A DNA stretch of 64,000 bases from an uncultured Flavobacteriaceae bacterium (GCA_947503005.1 CANNCA010000003.1:434001-498000); one strand, 5' to 3'; shown: positions 26,677 through 36,532, counted from the first letter of the stretch. Numbers and translations: made by a program. The notes: a model not told the origin generated them from the sequence alone.

Positions 26677-26704
26677 AAACCGTTCCGTAAGGAGCGGTTT
26701 TTTA
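26677..26704 (+). terminator. Terminator of the bacilliredoxin gene
   Basis: Stem AAACCGTTCC/GGAGCGGTTT (one G-U pair), 4-base loop GTAA, followed by a T-rich run. It lies 48 bases after the stop and just before the acyltransferase start. Confidence 0.88.
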
Positions 26705-26714
26705 TTTTTGTTCC

Positions 26715-27455
26715 ATGCGAAAATTGTTGGCATACCCTCTAACTGTTCTCTACCTAATCTTTTTTGGGTTGACCCTTTTGATATTCCATCCTATTCAGTG
26801 GGTTTGTTTCAATTTCTTCGGGTATAATGCACACCGAGCTAGTGTGGCTTTATTAAATTTATGCCTCATGCGTTGTACACACATTTTAGGAACTACGTAT
26901 AGGTTCAAAAATCCGCACAACATTCCTACTGACCGGCCCCTAATTATTGTGCCGAATCATCAGAGTATGCATGACATTCCTCCAATCATTTGGTACATGC
27001 GTAAGCACCATCCAAAGTTTGTAAGCAAAAAAGAATTGGGCAAAGGAATACCCAGCGTTTCGTACAATTTAAGGCATGGGGGGTCTGTTCTCATAGATAG
27101 AAATGACAGGAAGCAAGCAATGGGCGAGATTATTAAACTTGGAAAATATATAGCGGACCATAATAGAAGTGCCGTTATATTTCCCGAAGGTACACGAAGT
27201 CGTGATGGGCATTCGAAACCTTTTAAAACTATGGGTTTAAAGCTGTTGATGAAAAATGCACCCTCTGCTTTAATCGTTCCCATCAGTATCGATAATTCAT
27301 GGAAAATGTTGAAATATGGTAAGTTTCCCAACGGTATTGGCAACCATATCGTCTTTACGGTGCATCCACCCATATCTGTAAATCAAAATTTAGATGGCAT
27401 TATCGAACAAACAGAAAAAGCGGTAGTTTCAGGACTAACTTCATTTAAGGCATGA
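26715..27455 (+). CDS. plsC: 1-acyl-sn-glycerol-3-phosphate acyltransferase
   Basis: 246 aa. N-terminal membrane segment (LTVLYLIFFGLTLLIFH), then the HX4D catalytic box in VPNHQSMHDIPP, the FPEGTRSRDG glycerophosphate-binding box and ALIVPISIDNSW. It makes phosphatidic acid from lysophosphatidate at the inner membrane. It overlaps the next gene by 4 bases (ATGA type), so the two are coupled. Confidence 0.93.
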   Translation: MRKLLAYPLTVLYLIFFGLTLLIFHPIQWVCFNFFGYNAHRASVALLNLCLMRCTHILGTTYRFKNPHNIPTDRPLIIVPNHQSMHDIPPIIWYMRKHHPKFVSKKELGKGIPSVSYNLRHGGSVLIDRNDRKQAMGEIIKLGKYIADHNRSAVIFPEGTRSRDGHSKPFKTMGLKLLMKNAPSALIVPISIDNSWKMLKYGKFPNGIGNHIVFTVHPPISVNQNLDGIIEQTEKAVVSGLTSFKA

Positions 27456-28120
27456 CCAATACGGAAATTGTAGAAGAGACCATTCAGTTTGTCAAAGAAA
27501 AACTTGCCGGTGCAGAAGGGGGGCATGATTGGTTTCATATTCAACGGGTTTTCAACAATACATTATTAATTGCAAAAGATGAAAAGGTTGATGTTCTGAC
27601 GGTAAGCCTTGGAGCTCTTTTACATGACATTGCGGATGCAAAATTCCACAATGGCGATGAAACCGTTGGGCCAAAATTGGCGAAATCTTTTTTACAATCT
27701 TTGAAAGTTAATAAGGCTACCATTGAACATGTAGTGAACATTATTGCAAATATTTCTTTTAAATCCAGTTTAAAAGATGGCTCTGATAAAAAGAAAAAGT
27801 TTGCCTCAAAAGAACTTCAAGTAGTACAAGATGCCGATCGTCTTGATGCGATAGGTGCTATTGGTATTGCCAGGGCTTTCAACTATGGTGGCTTTAAGAA
27901 TCGACAGCTTCACAATCCTGATATTCCCCCGAATCTCAATATGAACAAGGAAGAGTATAAGAAGTCCACTGCACCGACTATCAATCATTTTTATGAGAAA
28001 CTACTTCTCCTTAAAGACAAAATGAATACTCCATCAGGTAAAAAATTGGCAGAAAGCAGACACCAATATATGCTGGACTATTTAACCCAATTTGACCATG
28101 AGTGGAACGGTCTTTTATAA
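27452..28120 (+). CDS. HD-domain phosphohydrolase
   Basis: 222 aa. HD superfamily metal ligands: H in GGHDWFHIQRV, HD in LGALLHDIADAKFH and the later D in VVQDADRLDAIGAIGIARAF. This matches the YedJ/YpgQ-type small HD phosphohydrolases, which act on nucleotides; the substrate is not known. Coupled to plsC. Confidence 0.92.
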   Translation: MTNTEIVEETIQFVKEKLAGAEGGHDWFHIQRVFNNTLLIAKDEKVDVLTVSLGALLHDIADAKFHNGDETVGPKLAKSFLQSLKVNKATIEHVVNIIANISFKSSLKDGSDKKKKFASKELQVVQDADRLDAIGAIGIARAFNYGGFKNRQLHNPDIPPNLNMNKEEYKKSTAPTINHFYEKLLLLKDKMNTPSGKKLAESRHQYMLDYLTQFDHEWNGLL

Positions 28121-28215
28121 ACGTTTATTACGAAAACGTTGTAGTTAATCATCCTCGAAACCCAGTCGATTTTTTCTGTTTTTTACGTATCTTCCTTGCA
28201 CTTAAATAATTCCAA

Positions 28216-29640
28216 ATGCAAAGAAGAAAATTCATCAAAAAATCGGCGGCGGCCTCCGCTGTATTCTCAATAGTTCCCAGTTTTGTAATGGGCAAAAGCC
28301 ATGTTCCTCCAAGCGACACCCTTTATGTGGGGGCTTTTGGTGTTGGCGGTCGTGGATCGGGTGTAATACAAGGTATGGACGACACCAAGAAAGTGAAGTT
28401 CGCAACCCTTTGTGATGTTGATGATAGAAGGGCAGCAGATACCTACAAGAAATATCCCAAGGCAAAACGATTTAAAGATTTCAGAAAAGTATATGACAAG
28501 CATCTCAATGAAATAGATGCCATTATGGTAGCGACTCCCGATCACATGCATGCCTCTATAGCTTTACCGTTCATGCGTGCTAAAAAACACGCCTATGTGG
28601 AAAAGCCTTTAACTCACAATATTAATGAAGCTCGATTAATGACCACGGTGGCCAAAGAAAATGGCATTGTTACCCAAATGGGAAATCAAGGCGCTTCGAG
28701 TGCGGGAAGCCGAGAAGCCAAAGAATGGATTAATTCTGGGGTAATCGGAAAAATTTATAAAGTAGACTGTTGGACGAATCGCCCTGTTTGGCCACAAGGT
28801 GTTCCGGCACCGACAGAGAAACAACCGGTGCCTGAAGGTCTGGATTGGGACTTATGGTTAGGAACGGCCGCGATGCGCGATTACAATGCTGCTTACTTAC
28901 CCTTTAAATGGAGAGGGTTTTGGGATTTTGGAACAGGTGCGTTAGGTGATATGGGATGCCATATTATGGAAACCCCTTTCGGAGTTCTCGATCTAGGTTA
29001 TCCTACTGAAGCGGAAGCCAGTTGTACCACGAATTGGGTAGGTGATTTCGTGGAAGCGGATTATAGCTCTTCTTGTCCTGCCTCCTCAATTGTACGTTTA
29101 AAATTCAACACTGAAGCCCATGGGGATATTGCTTTGAATTGGTATGATGGTGGACTATTACCGGACCTACCTGATGAATTGAAGGATGGTGAAAAAATTG
29201 GTGATGGCGGAGGTGGTTCTATTTTTTATGGCACCAAAGGTATCTTAGTTGCGGATACCTATTCTAGAAACGCCAGGTTATTGCCCAGCTCGAATATGGA
29301 GTTGTTCAATGCGCCTAAACCTTATTTGAAAAGAATAGAGGGTGATATTGGCGGACACCAAAATAACTTTGTGGAGGGTTGCTTGAACGGTGTTGAAACT
29401 TCTTCCGATTTTCAACGCTCGGGACCTTTAACAGAAGCTGTTTTAATGGGAAATCTGGCTATCAAGGCCTTCCAATACAAAAAATTCAAGCCTGGTAAAA
29501 AAGCCGGTGATTGGGATCCGTTCGAATATCCTGGAAGACGTAAAATACTTTGGGATGGTGCAAATATGAAAGTGACCAATTGGGACATGGCCAATGAATG
29601 GGTAAAAGGAACCTATCGTAAGGGTTGGGAGCTTTCTTAA
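28216..29640 (+). CDS. Tat-exported Gfo/Idh/MocA family oxidoreductase
   Basis: 474 aa. The N-terminus MQRRKFIKKSAAASAVFSIV is a Tat-type signal. The Rossmann domain follows from ~38 (VGAFGVGGRGSGVIQG). EKP in YVEKPLTHN is the family catalytic Lys-Pro motif. The C-terminal domain is that of secreted Bacteroidota members (DMGCHIMETPF, WDGANMKVTN). The substrate is probably a sugar or sugar acid and the cofactor NAD(P); neither is shown by the sequence. Single gene. Confidence 0.93.
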   Translation: MQRRKFIKKSAAASAVFSIVPSFVMGKSHVPPSDTLYVGAFGVGGRGSGVIQGMDDTKKVKFATLCDVDDRRAADTYKKYPKAKRFKDFRKVYDKHLNEIDAIMVATPDHMHASIALPFMRAKKHAYVEKPLTHNINEARLMTTVAKENGIVTQMGNQGASSAGSREAKEWINSGVIGKIYKVDCWTNRPVWPQGVPAPTEKQPVPEGLDWDLWLGTAAMRDYNAAYLPFKWRGFWDFGTGALGDMGCHIMETPFGVLDLGYPTEAEASCTTNWVGDFVEADYSSSCPASSIVRLKFNTEAHGDIALNWYDGGLLPDLPDELKDGEKIGDGGGGSIFYGTKGILVADTYSRNARLLPSSNMELFNAPKPYLKRIEGDIGGHQNNFVEGCLNGVETSSDFQRSGPLTEAVLMGNLAIKAFQYKKFKPGKKAGDWDPFEYPGRRKILWDGANMKVTNWDMANEWVKGTYRKGWELS

Positions 29641-29719
29641 AATTCACACATCATCGTAAAAAAATATACCATCTACCTAACGGTATATGGCATATTTCTT
29701 TTTGGCCGTTGATGTCATT

Positions 29720-30277
29720 CTAAAACGCATATCCTGCGAATAGTTGAAATACGTTATTTTGGTTGCTTACCGTTATTTCGTCATTTTTATTGATATCGGT
29801 TAATCCCTTATTATATCTTATCCCAAAGAATATATTGTCATTTAACTTATAGGAAGCTCCTATTGCAAATGCCACATCTAGGTTGTTATAATCTTCTTTT
29901 TCCGCATTGGTAGAAAGCAAAAAGCCAACTAACGGACCAGCTTCTGCACTGAGCCCCTCAATAATGTAATACTTTGCCAAAATCGGAAGATTTACATAAT
30001 CTAATTTCAAATTGCTCCCTCCTACAAAATTCCATTTAGTACCCTGCGAAGAATAAAGCAACTCTGGTTGTACAGCCAATTTTTCAGAAATAGGAACTTC
30101 CGCAACTCCGCCGAGGTGAAAGCTTATTTTAGAACCAAGACCTCCGAAACCTGTGTAAGTACCTCCTCCTACTGAAGTGATATTGATTCCGCCTTTTACT
30201 CCAAAACTGAAGTCTTGAGCGGATACTGAAACAAATAGAAGGCAAAGCAAAAACGTAAATACTGATTGTTTTTTCAT
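29720..30277 (-). CDS. PorT-family outer-membrane beta-barrel protein
   Basis: 185 aa. Signal peptide MKKQSVFTFLLCLLFVSVSAQ, then an eight-strand barrel pattern of alternating residues (FSFGVKGGINITSVGG, YYIIEGLSAEAGPLVGFLL, IFFGIRYNKGLTDI) and a terminal aromatic-ending strand NVFQLFAGYAF. It is in the outer membrane. It carries the ECF-type box although it is 19 kb from the sigma gene, which supports a regulon rather than a local repeat. Confidence 0.9.
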   Translation of the reverse strand: MKKQSVFTFLLCLLFVSVSAQDFSFGVKGGINITSVGGGTYTGFGGLGSKISFHLGGVAEVPISEKLAVQPELLYSSQGTKWNFVGGSNLKLDYVNLPILAKYYIIEGLSAEAGPLVGFLLSTNAEKEDYNNLDVAFAIGASYKLNDNIFFGIRYNKGLTDINKNDEITVSNQNNVFQLFAGYAF

Positions 30278-30306
30278 AATTGTAATTGTTTGTGTAACGT
30301 TATGCC

Positions 30307-30336
30307 CATTAGTATCGCTAACGCTAAAAAGTAAAC
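30307..30336 (-). promoter_or_regulatory. ECF-type promoter box of the PorT-like gene
   Basis: Minus strand: GTTTAC (30331-30336), 15 bases, ATAC (30312-30315), then TAATG. The spacer contains TAGCG-TTAGCG direct repeats. The same arrangement as the four boxes near the sigma locus. Confidence 0.72.
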
Positions 30337-30354
30337 ATCAGAAGAAAAAATCAA

Positions 30355-31428
30355 TCAAAATAGTCGCATCTGACCATCTTTTTGAATTTCATGTAATTCA
30401 GTATTCAATTTGGGAAAATCTGATTCTATAAAATAGAGGCGCTTTGCCAATCGCATCATGTCATGAATTTGGGTGGCTATTTTTCCTTCTCCCCGACTCC
30501 TTATTCCAAATCGACTATCGTTTAAAGTGCCGCCGTGGCATTCCTGAATTTGATGCAATACCTTATCCGCGTGATTAGGCATTGTTTTCTTAATCCAGTC
30601 TGTGAAAATTTGCCCAATTGCGCCATTTAGACGAACCACGGTGAAGGCAAAAGATTTTGCTCCATTATCGGAAACCGTTTTTGCTAAATTTAATATTTCG
30701 TGACTATTGATTCCCGGTATAATAGGTGCTAGCATGGCATTTACAGGAATACCATTTTCAGTTAAAACCCGAATTGTTTCCAACCTTTTCTTAATTGTAG
30801 CAGTTCTTGGTTCAAGAATCCGCCTCGTTTTTTCAGAAAGCGAGGTTACCGAAATATTGACCCCTATCAAATTATCTTTTGCCAGTTCTTTCAAAATGTG
30901 CAAATCCCTCAAGATGAGTGAATTTTTTGTGATAATACCGACCGGATGTTTGTATTTCAAGAAGATTTCCAAACAGGCCCGCGTTATTTCAAACTGCTTT
31001 TCTGCCGGTTGATAGCAATCCGTATTCCCTGATAAAACAATGGTACATGCCTTCCAATACTTGCTTTTCAATTTGGCTTCCAAAAGACGAGGAGCATCTT
31101 TTTTGATCAGTATTTTTCGTTCAAAATCCAAGCCAGCACTGTACCCCCAAAATTCATGGGTATTTCTGGCATAACAATAAATACATCCATGCTCACAGCC
31201 CTGGTAGGGATTCATTGAATACTGCATCCCCACATCAGGACTTGTCACTTTATTCACAATGGTCTTAGGAAAAATGGGAAGGTATTGGGTTTTATTTCTG
31301 TCCGCCTCTTCTCCTTCCAAGTGACAAAATTCCAGAAAATCATCCCTGGTTTCGTAAATATGTTCGAAGAATTTGTTGTGCGAATTTTGTTGGGCTCCGC
31401 GACCTTTGATGTAGTCTTTTTGATTCAA
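30355..31428 (-). CDS. PA0069-type radical SAM protein
   Basis: 357 aa. Radical SAM cluster motif CX3CX2C in QGCEHGCIYCYARNTHEFWGY split over the site (C in CEHGCIYC). Flanking sequences (SMNPYQGCEHG, LSGNTDCYQPAEKQF, VGVNISVTS-like LIGVNISVTSL) match the family related to spore photoproduct lyase, now called PA0069-family. The reaction is unknown. The start at 31428 follows an A-rich leader and length is normal. Confidence 0.93.
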   Translation of the reverse strand: MNQKDYIKGRGAQQNSHNKFFEHIYETRDDFLEFCHLEGEEADRNKTQYLPIFPKTIVNKVTSPDVGMQYSMNPYQGCEHGCIYCYARNTHEFWGYSAGLDFERKILIKKDAPRLLEAKLKSKYWKACTIVLSGNTDCYQPAEKQFEITRACLEIFLKYKHPVGIITKNSLILRDLHILKELAKDNLIGVNISVTSLSEKTRRILEPRTATIKKRLETIRVLTENGIPVNAMLAPIIPGINSHEILNLAKTVSDNGAKSFAFTVVRLNGAIGQIFTDWIKKTMPNHADKVLHQIQECHGGTLNDSRFGIRSRGEGKIATQIHDMMRLAKRLYFIESDFPKLNTELHEIQKDGQMRLF

Positions 31429-31488
31429 TTAATGGATTTATTCCAAATTTATGGAATATATCCTATATCGGTATATAATGACTGTTAA

Positions 31489-33063
31489 TTATTTAGACGG
31501 ACTACTGTTCTGAGCCCCTACTTTAACCCGAATCAATTGTTTTTTACTGCCCCTTTTGGCATAAAACAAAAGATTGTCGGAAGATTTATCAACGAACGGC
31601 CGAGATACCATGATGGGCAATCTGACCTCTTTATCATCAATTAGTTTTTTGTACGAAAGACCTCCTTCTGCATCGATTTTGATAACAAAAACATTGGGGT
31701 TTCTGCTGTACCCTTGTTTAAAAAGAATACGATCTGTTCCTATTTTTTGTGGATTTTCACCGGAATTGATAAAGAAATACATGTCGCTTCCTTGACCGTA
31801 AGCACTATAGCTTGCATAGGCAGCATCGCCTTGTGTTACTTCAGCCTTATTTATATTTCGCGCCCAATCCATATCTCCTGAAGCATTCAACTTGGCAACT
31901 ACTATGTCATTATAATGATAGCGGTCGATCATTCTTCGGGTATCACCATCAAAACTTTCTCCTTCTGTAACAAAATACTCCTCGGCACTAAAAACAATAT
32001 CCTTTTTCGGTGTAATATGAATATCCTTAAAAATCAGGTTTTTAACAGTAGCATCAACCTCACGACCAAATTTGTCATCCATAAACTGTTTTGAAAAGGG
32101 GTTATATTTTTTGGATTGAATGGACAACGTATGCGGGTTCATTTCGAAATAGGCCAATCCGTTGTAGCGATTATCCTTTCTATCGGCATAAAAACCTACA
32201 CTCACCAACTTGTTATCTAATAAAATTGGTTTTAACGATTCAGGATACTTGCCATCTTCAACGAACTCTTGTGAAGTGTGCCCGCTATTGGTAATTTTCA
32301 GTAGTTCATATTGATACTTTCTTTCTTTGGCGGTAAAACGTCTTTTTTTGAAAAAAGCCTTTCCCATAAAATATAGGGTCTTCAAATCTTTTGAAGTCGC
32401 GATATTCTCAAAAGCGTAGTTTTTCTCCTTAATCTGATCGCTAAAATCATATTTCAGATGTTGGGTCAAATCAGTGCCGAAGAGAAAAATTTTGTATTTC
32501 TCACTTTTACCTTCACGATGGTGCACCGTTATCGCAAATGCAGATTTATCATCATTGAAATGGGTCGCTGTGGAGAAACCGTTTCCAAATTTTCGATTGT
32601 ATTTACTAACGGCAAGCGGATTCATTACTTCTTTTGAAGGAACAGAAAGCAGAACACGCTCTGAAAAATTGAAATCATCGATTGGACTCTGATGTGCCTT
32701 ATATAGATAAGCCTCCTTATCATAATCATAAACCAATTCTAACAGATACAATTGTCCGTTTTTAACAAACCCATCAACCATATGGGTGCCGGCATATTTG
32801 TAATTGTAGTCCGATTTCAAAGTCATATCGGTATCGTAAATCTCAATGAAATGCCCCTTAGGTCTCAGTGGAAAACCTCCATAATAAGTCCGCACCAAAA
32901 CAGTTTCTCCAGAGGATGCCTTGTCGATTGATAAAACGGTTGAAAATTTATACCTATCGGAATTATTTTCGCCCAAACTATAGTTTACAGGTATATCCTG
33001 AGCTTTGAGCAATGGCAGTACAGCCAATACTAGCAGTAGCGCAAGTGATTTTCTAGTTTTCAT
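31489..33063 (-). CDS. Exported protein of unknown function
   Basis: About 524 aa from the ATG at 33063 (MKTRKSLALLLVLAVLPLLKAQ), which gives a clear signal peptide; a longer frame to 33108 does not. The body has regularly spaced beta-strand patterns of the beta-propeller kind (YNYKYAGTHMVDGFVKNGQLYLLEL, ITVHHREGKSEKYKIFLFG), without a recognisable family motif. No T9SS tail. It is the last gene behind enoyl-CoA hydratase on the same strand. Confidence 0.7.
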   Translation of the reverse strand: MKTRKSLALLLVLAVLPLLKAQDIPVNYSLGENNSDRYKFSTVLSIDKASSGETVLVRTYYGGFPLRPKGHFIEIYDTDMTLKSDYNYKYAGTHMVDGFVKNGQLYLLELVYDYDKEAYLYKAHQSPIDDFNFSERVLLSVPSKEVMNPLAVSKYNRKFGNGFSTATHFNDDKSAFAITVHHREGKSEKYKIFLFGTDLTQHLKYDFSDQIKEKNYAFENIATSKDLKTLYFMGKAFFKKRRFTAKERKYQYELLKITNSGHTSQEFVEDGKYPESLKPILLDNKLVSVGFYADRKDNRYNGLAYFEMNPHTLSIQSKKYNPFSKQFMDDKFGREVDATVKNLIFKDIHITPKKDIVFSAEEYFVTEGESFDGDTRRMIDRYHYNDIVVAKLNASGDMDWARNINKAEVTQGDAAYASYSAYGQGSDMYFFINSGENPQKIGTDRILFKQGYSRNPNVFVIKIDAEGGLSYKKLIDDKEVRLPIMVSRPFVDKSSDNLLFYAKRGSKKQLIRVKVGAQNSSPSK

Positions 33064-33172
33064 CTGTTTGTTTTTTCTTGGTTTTATCCGACAGATGTAA
33101 TTCGCCATTAAGTATCTCGATACATTTCAAGACCTTTTTTGGCTCATTTCATAAGTAGGAATTTGGGGTAGG

Positions 33173-33955
33173 CTATTCTCCGGGAAAGTCGGCCTTCCGC
33201 TTTTCTAAAAACGCGTTTGTACCTTCTTTGAAATCCGCAGTGCCAAAACAGGCGCCAAAGGCCTCGATTTCGGCAGCATACCCATTACTATCATGTTTAA
33301 AACCAGCATTTACCGCTTTTATTGCATGACCTATAGCAACAGAAGAATTTTTCGAAATCTTATCCGCTAGTTTTTCGCAGAAAGGCAAAAGCTCTTCTTG
33401 CGAAATCACGTGGTTTATAAGGCCATAATCCAAAGCACGTTCTACATCTATCATACCAGCGGTCATTATGAGTTCAAGAGCCCTACCCTTACCAATTAAT
33501 TGGGGTAATCTTTGTGTGCCACCGTAACCGGGAATGACACCTAACGATACTTCTGGAAGTCCCATTCTCGCATTATGGCTCGCTACTCTAAAATGACAAG
33601 CCATGGCCAGCTCCAATCCTCCACCTAATGCGAAACCGTTAACTGCAGCAATCACAGGTTTTGAAAGGTTCTCGATCAAATTGAACAAAAGTTCTTGTCC
33701 TTCAGCCGCTAATTTACCTCCCTCTTCCACAGAAAAATTAGCGAATTCAGAAATATCGGCACCTGCTACAAAAGCTTTTTCGCCACTGCCTGTAAGTAGT
33801 ATCACCTTGACTTCTTTGTCTTTTTCCAAAAAAGAGAACGCTTGATGAAGCTCTTGAATGGTTTCCTTATTCAAGGCATTGAGCTTGTTTGGTCGGTTTA
33901 TAATGACCGTAGCGATAGGTTTCTTTTCTTCAACTAAAATATTATTGTAACTCAT
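33173..33955 (-). CDS. Enoyl-CoA hydratase/isomerase family protein
   Basis: 260 aa from the ATG at 33955 (MSYNNILVEEKKPIATVIINRP), which clears the upstream PhzF stop by 10 bases. Crotonase fold motifs: GAGDISEF-type oxyanion segment VAGADISEFANF and ALGGGLELAMACHFR, with the catalytic Glu region MGLPEVSLGVIPGYGGTQRL. It probably hydrates short or medium enoyl-CoA in beta-oxidation or amino-acid breakdown. Confidence 0.93.
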   Translation of the reverse strand: MSYNNILVEEKKPIATVIINRPNKLNALNKETIQELHQAFSFLEKDKEVKVILLTGSGEKAFVAGADISEFANFSVEEGGKLAAEGQELLFNLIENLSKPVIAAVNGFALGGGLELAMACHFRVASHNARMGLPEVSLGVIPGYGGTQRLPQLIGKGRALELIMTAGMIDVERALDYGLINHVISQEELLPFCEKLADKISKNSSVAIGHAIKAVNAGFKHDSNGYAAEIEAFGACFGTADFKEGTNAFLEKRKADFPGE

Positions 33956-33965
33956 AATTTCGTAT

Positions 33966-34883
33966 TTATATTGACCATGTTCCAGTACTGACAGGGACAA
34001 CTTGGCCGCCTACTTTTACTATATATTCATTTTCCAAAAGTTCTCCATCCAAATATAAAATTGATTTGCGCCCCATTTCATAACCCTGCTCGACAATGAC
34101 CGATTGGGATGGTTTATCAACTTTCAATAGATAGGCCAAAAGACAACCGTTTGCACTTCCGGTCGCAGCATCTTCCCAAATGCTATTGCCTTCTAATACG
34201 AACATTCGTGCATGATATTGATGTTGTGCGCTTACTGTTTCTTTGGTCACAAAAAACAAAGAGGTCGTTAGCCCCGTAGGGCTATTTTCTTTATGGAGAT
34301 TCGCAGCGCGTAGAAATTGCTCCACTTTCTCATTATTGAGCTTTATGTTTTGAATGGTATTTAAATCCTTTAGAAATATAATTAAATACGGAAGCCCAGT
34401 ATTTACCACTGTGATAGGCATGTCCAAATCCAAATCATTCAAAAGTAAATCTAGTGTTTGGGATACCAGTTGAGGGTCAAATGTCGCTCCAAATTCAGGT
34501 TGTGCTTGTTGCATCGTAAATCTACTTCCCTCTAGATTTCCTGGTTCACTTATCTGAACTGGAATGTCTCCTTTTTTCAATTTTAACGTTACTTCTTTCA
34601 AAGGGGCGTCAAGTAGTTCTTTGGCAATGATATAGGCAGTACCCAAAGTAGGATGACCCGCAAAGGGCACCTCATATTCCGTTGTAAAAATACGTACTCC
34701 AAAACTTCCATCACTTTCAATCGACCTTATAAATGTACTTTCGGCAAAATTGATTTCTCTGGTTATTTCCAACATCTCGCTTGAAGAAAGACGCTGTTCC
34801 AAATCTAAAAATACCGCAAGTTGGTTCCCTGAGTATTTTTTAGGAGCAAAGACATCCACAATATAAAATTCAATTTCAGGCAT
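33966..34883 (-). CDS. PhzF family isomerase-like protein
   Basis: 305 aa. Typical PhzF features: IVDVFAPKKYSGNQLAVF at the N-terminus, INFAESTFI containing the catalytic Glu, VPFAGHPTLGTAYII, and EDAATGSANGCLLAYLL in the second half. A dimeric cytoplasmic enzyme of unknown substrate in most organisms; there is no phenazine cluster here. In an apparent operon with enoyl-CoA hydratase. Confidence 0.94.
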   Translation of the reverse strand: MPEIEFYIVDVFAPKKYSGNQLAVFLDLEQRLSSSEMLEITREINFAESTFIRSIESDGSFGVRIFTTEYEVPFAGHPTLGTAYIIAKELLDAPLKEVTLKLKKGDIPVQISEPGNLEGSRFTMQQAQPEFGATFDPQLVSQTLDLLLNDLDLDMPITVVNTGLPYLIIFLKDLNTIQNIKLNNEKVEQFLRAANLHKENSPTGLTTSLFFVTKETVSAQHQYHARMFVLEGNSIWEDAATGSANGCLLAYLLKVDKPSQSVIVEQGYEMGRKSILYLDGELLENEYIVKVGGQVVPVSTGTWSI

Positions 34884-34959
34884 TAAAGATTTCGTTTATC
34901 TAACATCTATTTTTGGGGAAATCTTACACTTAAGAACACATCTTGGCTACGCCACCCTC

Positions 34960-36450
34960 TCAAGAGGGAGTAATCTCCTTGGGAAAACTCACTGTAAACA
35001 CAGTGCCCTTACCCGGTTGCGAGGTAAAACTTATTGTCCCCTTATAGGTTTCCACAATGTTTTTGACCATACCCAAACCGAGACCCATTCCACTGGACTT
35101 GGTCGTAAATTTAGGTTCAAAGATTTTGTCCTTGAATTCGTCCGCTATACCAATGCCATTATCCGCAACAGCGATTTTTACGACCTCTCCTTCAGAAGCC
35201 ACTGTCACTAAAATACGAGGCGCTTCTACTTCAGGAACCGCCTGTATTGCATTTTTTACCAAATTGGTAACCACACGTATCAATTGTGTACGGTCCAACT
35301 TTGCGATTATTACTTCTTCATCAGCAATAAAGTGTATGTACTTTTCTGTAAAAATATCCAATGCAAGTTTTACGATCTTGACCACGTTCAAGGTTTCATT
35401 TTGCTGCGCCGGCATCTCGGCAAAGTTTGAGAAAGCACCAGCAATATTACTCATGGTATCGATTTGCTGGATTAAGGTTTTGGAATACTCGGCTACCTTC
35501 TTTTGAATATCAGGGTCCTTCGGGTCGAACTTACGCTCAAAACTCTGAACGCTCAAACGCATGGGTGTCAACGGATTTTTAATTTCGTGGGCCACTTGTT
35601 TTGCCATTTCACGCCATGCCTGTTCGCGCTCGCTACGGGCCAATTTTGCCGCACTGGCTCCTAATTCATCGATCATGGCATTGTAAGAATCGACCAGTTT
35701 GCTTATCTCTACGCTTGGGTTTTTGATGAATATTTTCTCATTGTGTTTGGTCAGATCGGTCTTGTGCATCATATCCGAAACGGTTTGAAGCGATCGTGTG
35801 ATGTATTTTGAGATGAAATAGGCCAGACCAATGGCCGACAACAACATAAAAAAGTATACCCAACCCAGACGAATGAAGAATTCGCGCAATTCATAATCAT
35901 TAAAAGAAGGGTCTTCGAAATAAGGTAGGTTCAAAATACCAATGGGTTTGAACTTGGTATCGTTGATATAGGTGTAAGAAGCTTTGTATTTATCACCGGC
36001 AGCGGTATTCTCTTCCACATATCTGCGGTTTAAACTGGCTTCCAAATTATTGAGCACCTCAGCATCCAAACAATTAGAAATAGAGTCCATTTCGAATTTG
36101 GGCCTTGAGCTTCTAATCAATCCCCCGTCAAGGTCATAAATATTGAAATACACGTTTTGCACATCGGCAATCTCATAAATCTCATCTTTAAAAATCATTG
36201 AAAGATTCTCCGTAGTTTGCGGATAGGTTGTCTTCTTTAGAACGTAGTTGATACTCTGTTTTATCTGTTCTTCTTTTCGCTCCAAGCGGATGTCGTGATA
36301 ATCATCGAGTTGTTCACGGTACTGATAAATCGTAACTCCAGAAATCAATACCGAAGCAATAACCACCAAAAGAATCATGGTAGTAAAGATGCGGGAGCGA
36401 AGTGATAGTTTTCTGAGCAAATTTATGGTGTTTGGAATCAAAGGTAGCAA
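34960..36450 (-). CDS. NtrY-like membrane sensor histidine kinase
   Basis: 496 aa. Two TM helices (IFTTMILLVVIASVLISGV and FIRLGWVYFFMLLSAIGLAYFI) around a periplasmic sensor of ~150 residues. HAMP at ~220-265, HisKA with the phospho-His in VAHEIKNPLTPMRLSVQ, and HATPase boxes (LVKNAIQAV, VADNGIGI, SSGMGLGLGMV). The ENPLTP motif variant is that of NtrY/CckA-like kinases. No response-regulator gene is adjacent. It lies 82 bases downstream of hemJ-like gene. Confidence 0.93.
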   Translation of the reverse strand: MLPLIPNTINLLRKLSLRSRIFTTMILLVVIASVLISGVTIYQYREQLDDYHDIRLERKEEQIKQSINYVLKKTTYPQTTENLSMIFKDEIYEIADVQNVYFNIYDLDGGLIRSSRPKFEMDSISNCLDAEVLNNLEASLNRRYVEENTAAGDKYKASYTYINDTKFKPIGILNLPYFEDPSFNDYELREFFIRLGWVYFFMLLSAIGLAYFISKYITRSLQTVSDMMHKTDLTKHNEKIFIKNPSVEISKLVDSYNAMIDELGASAAKLARSEREQAWREMAKQVAHEIKNPLTPMRLSVQSFERKFDPKDPDIQKKVAEYSKTLIQQIDTMSNIAGAFSNFAEMPAQQNETLNVVKIVKLALDIFTEKYIHFIADEEVIIAKLDRTQLIRVVTNLVKNAIQAVPEVEAPRILVTVASEGEVVKIAVADNGIGIADEFKDKIFEPKFTTKSSGMGLGLGMVKNIVETYKGTISFTSQPGKGTVFTVSFPKEITPS

Positions 36451-36532
36451 ATATCACACCACGTTTTCAAACACAAATTCAAATGACAAATACAAATTCA
36501 AAAAAGCAAAATCTCATATTGAATTTGATTTG

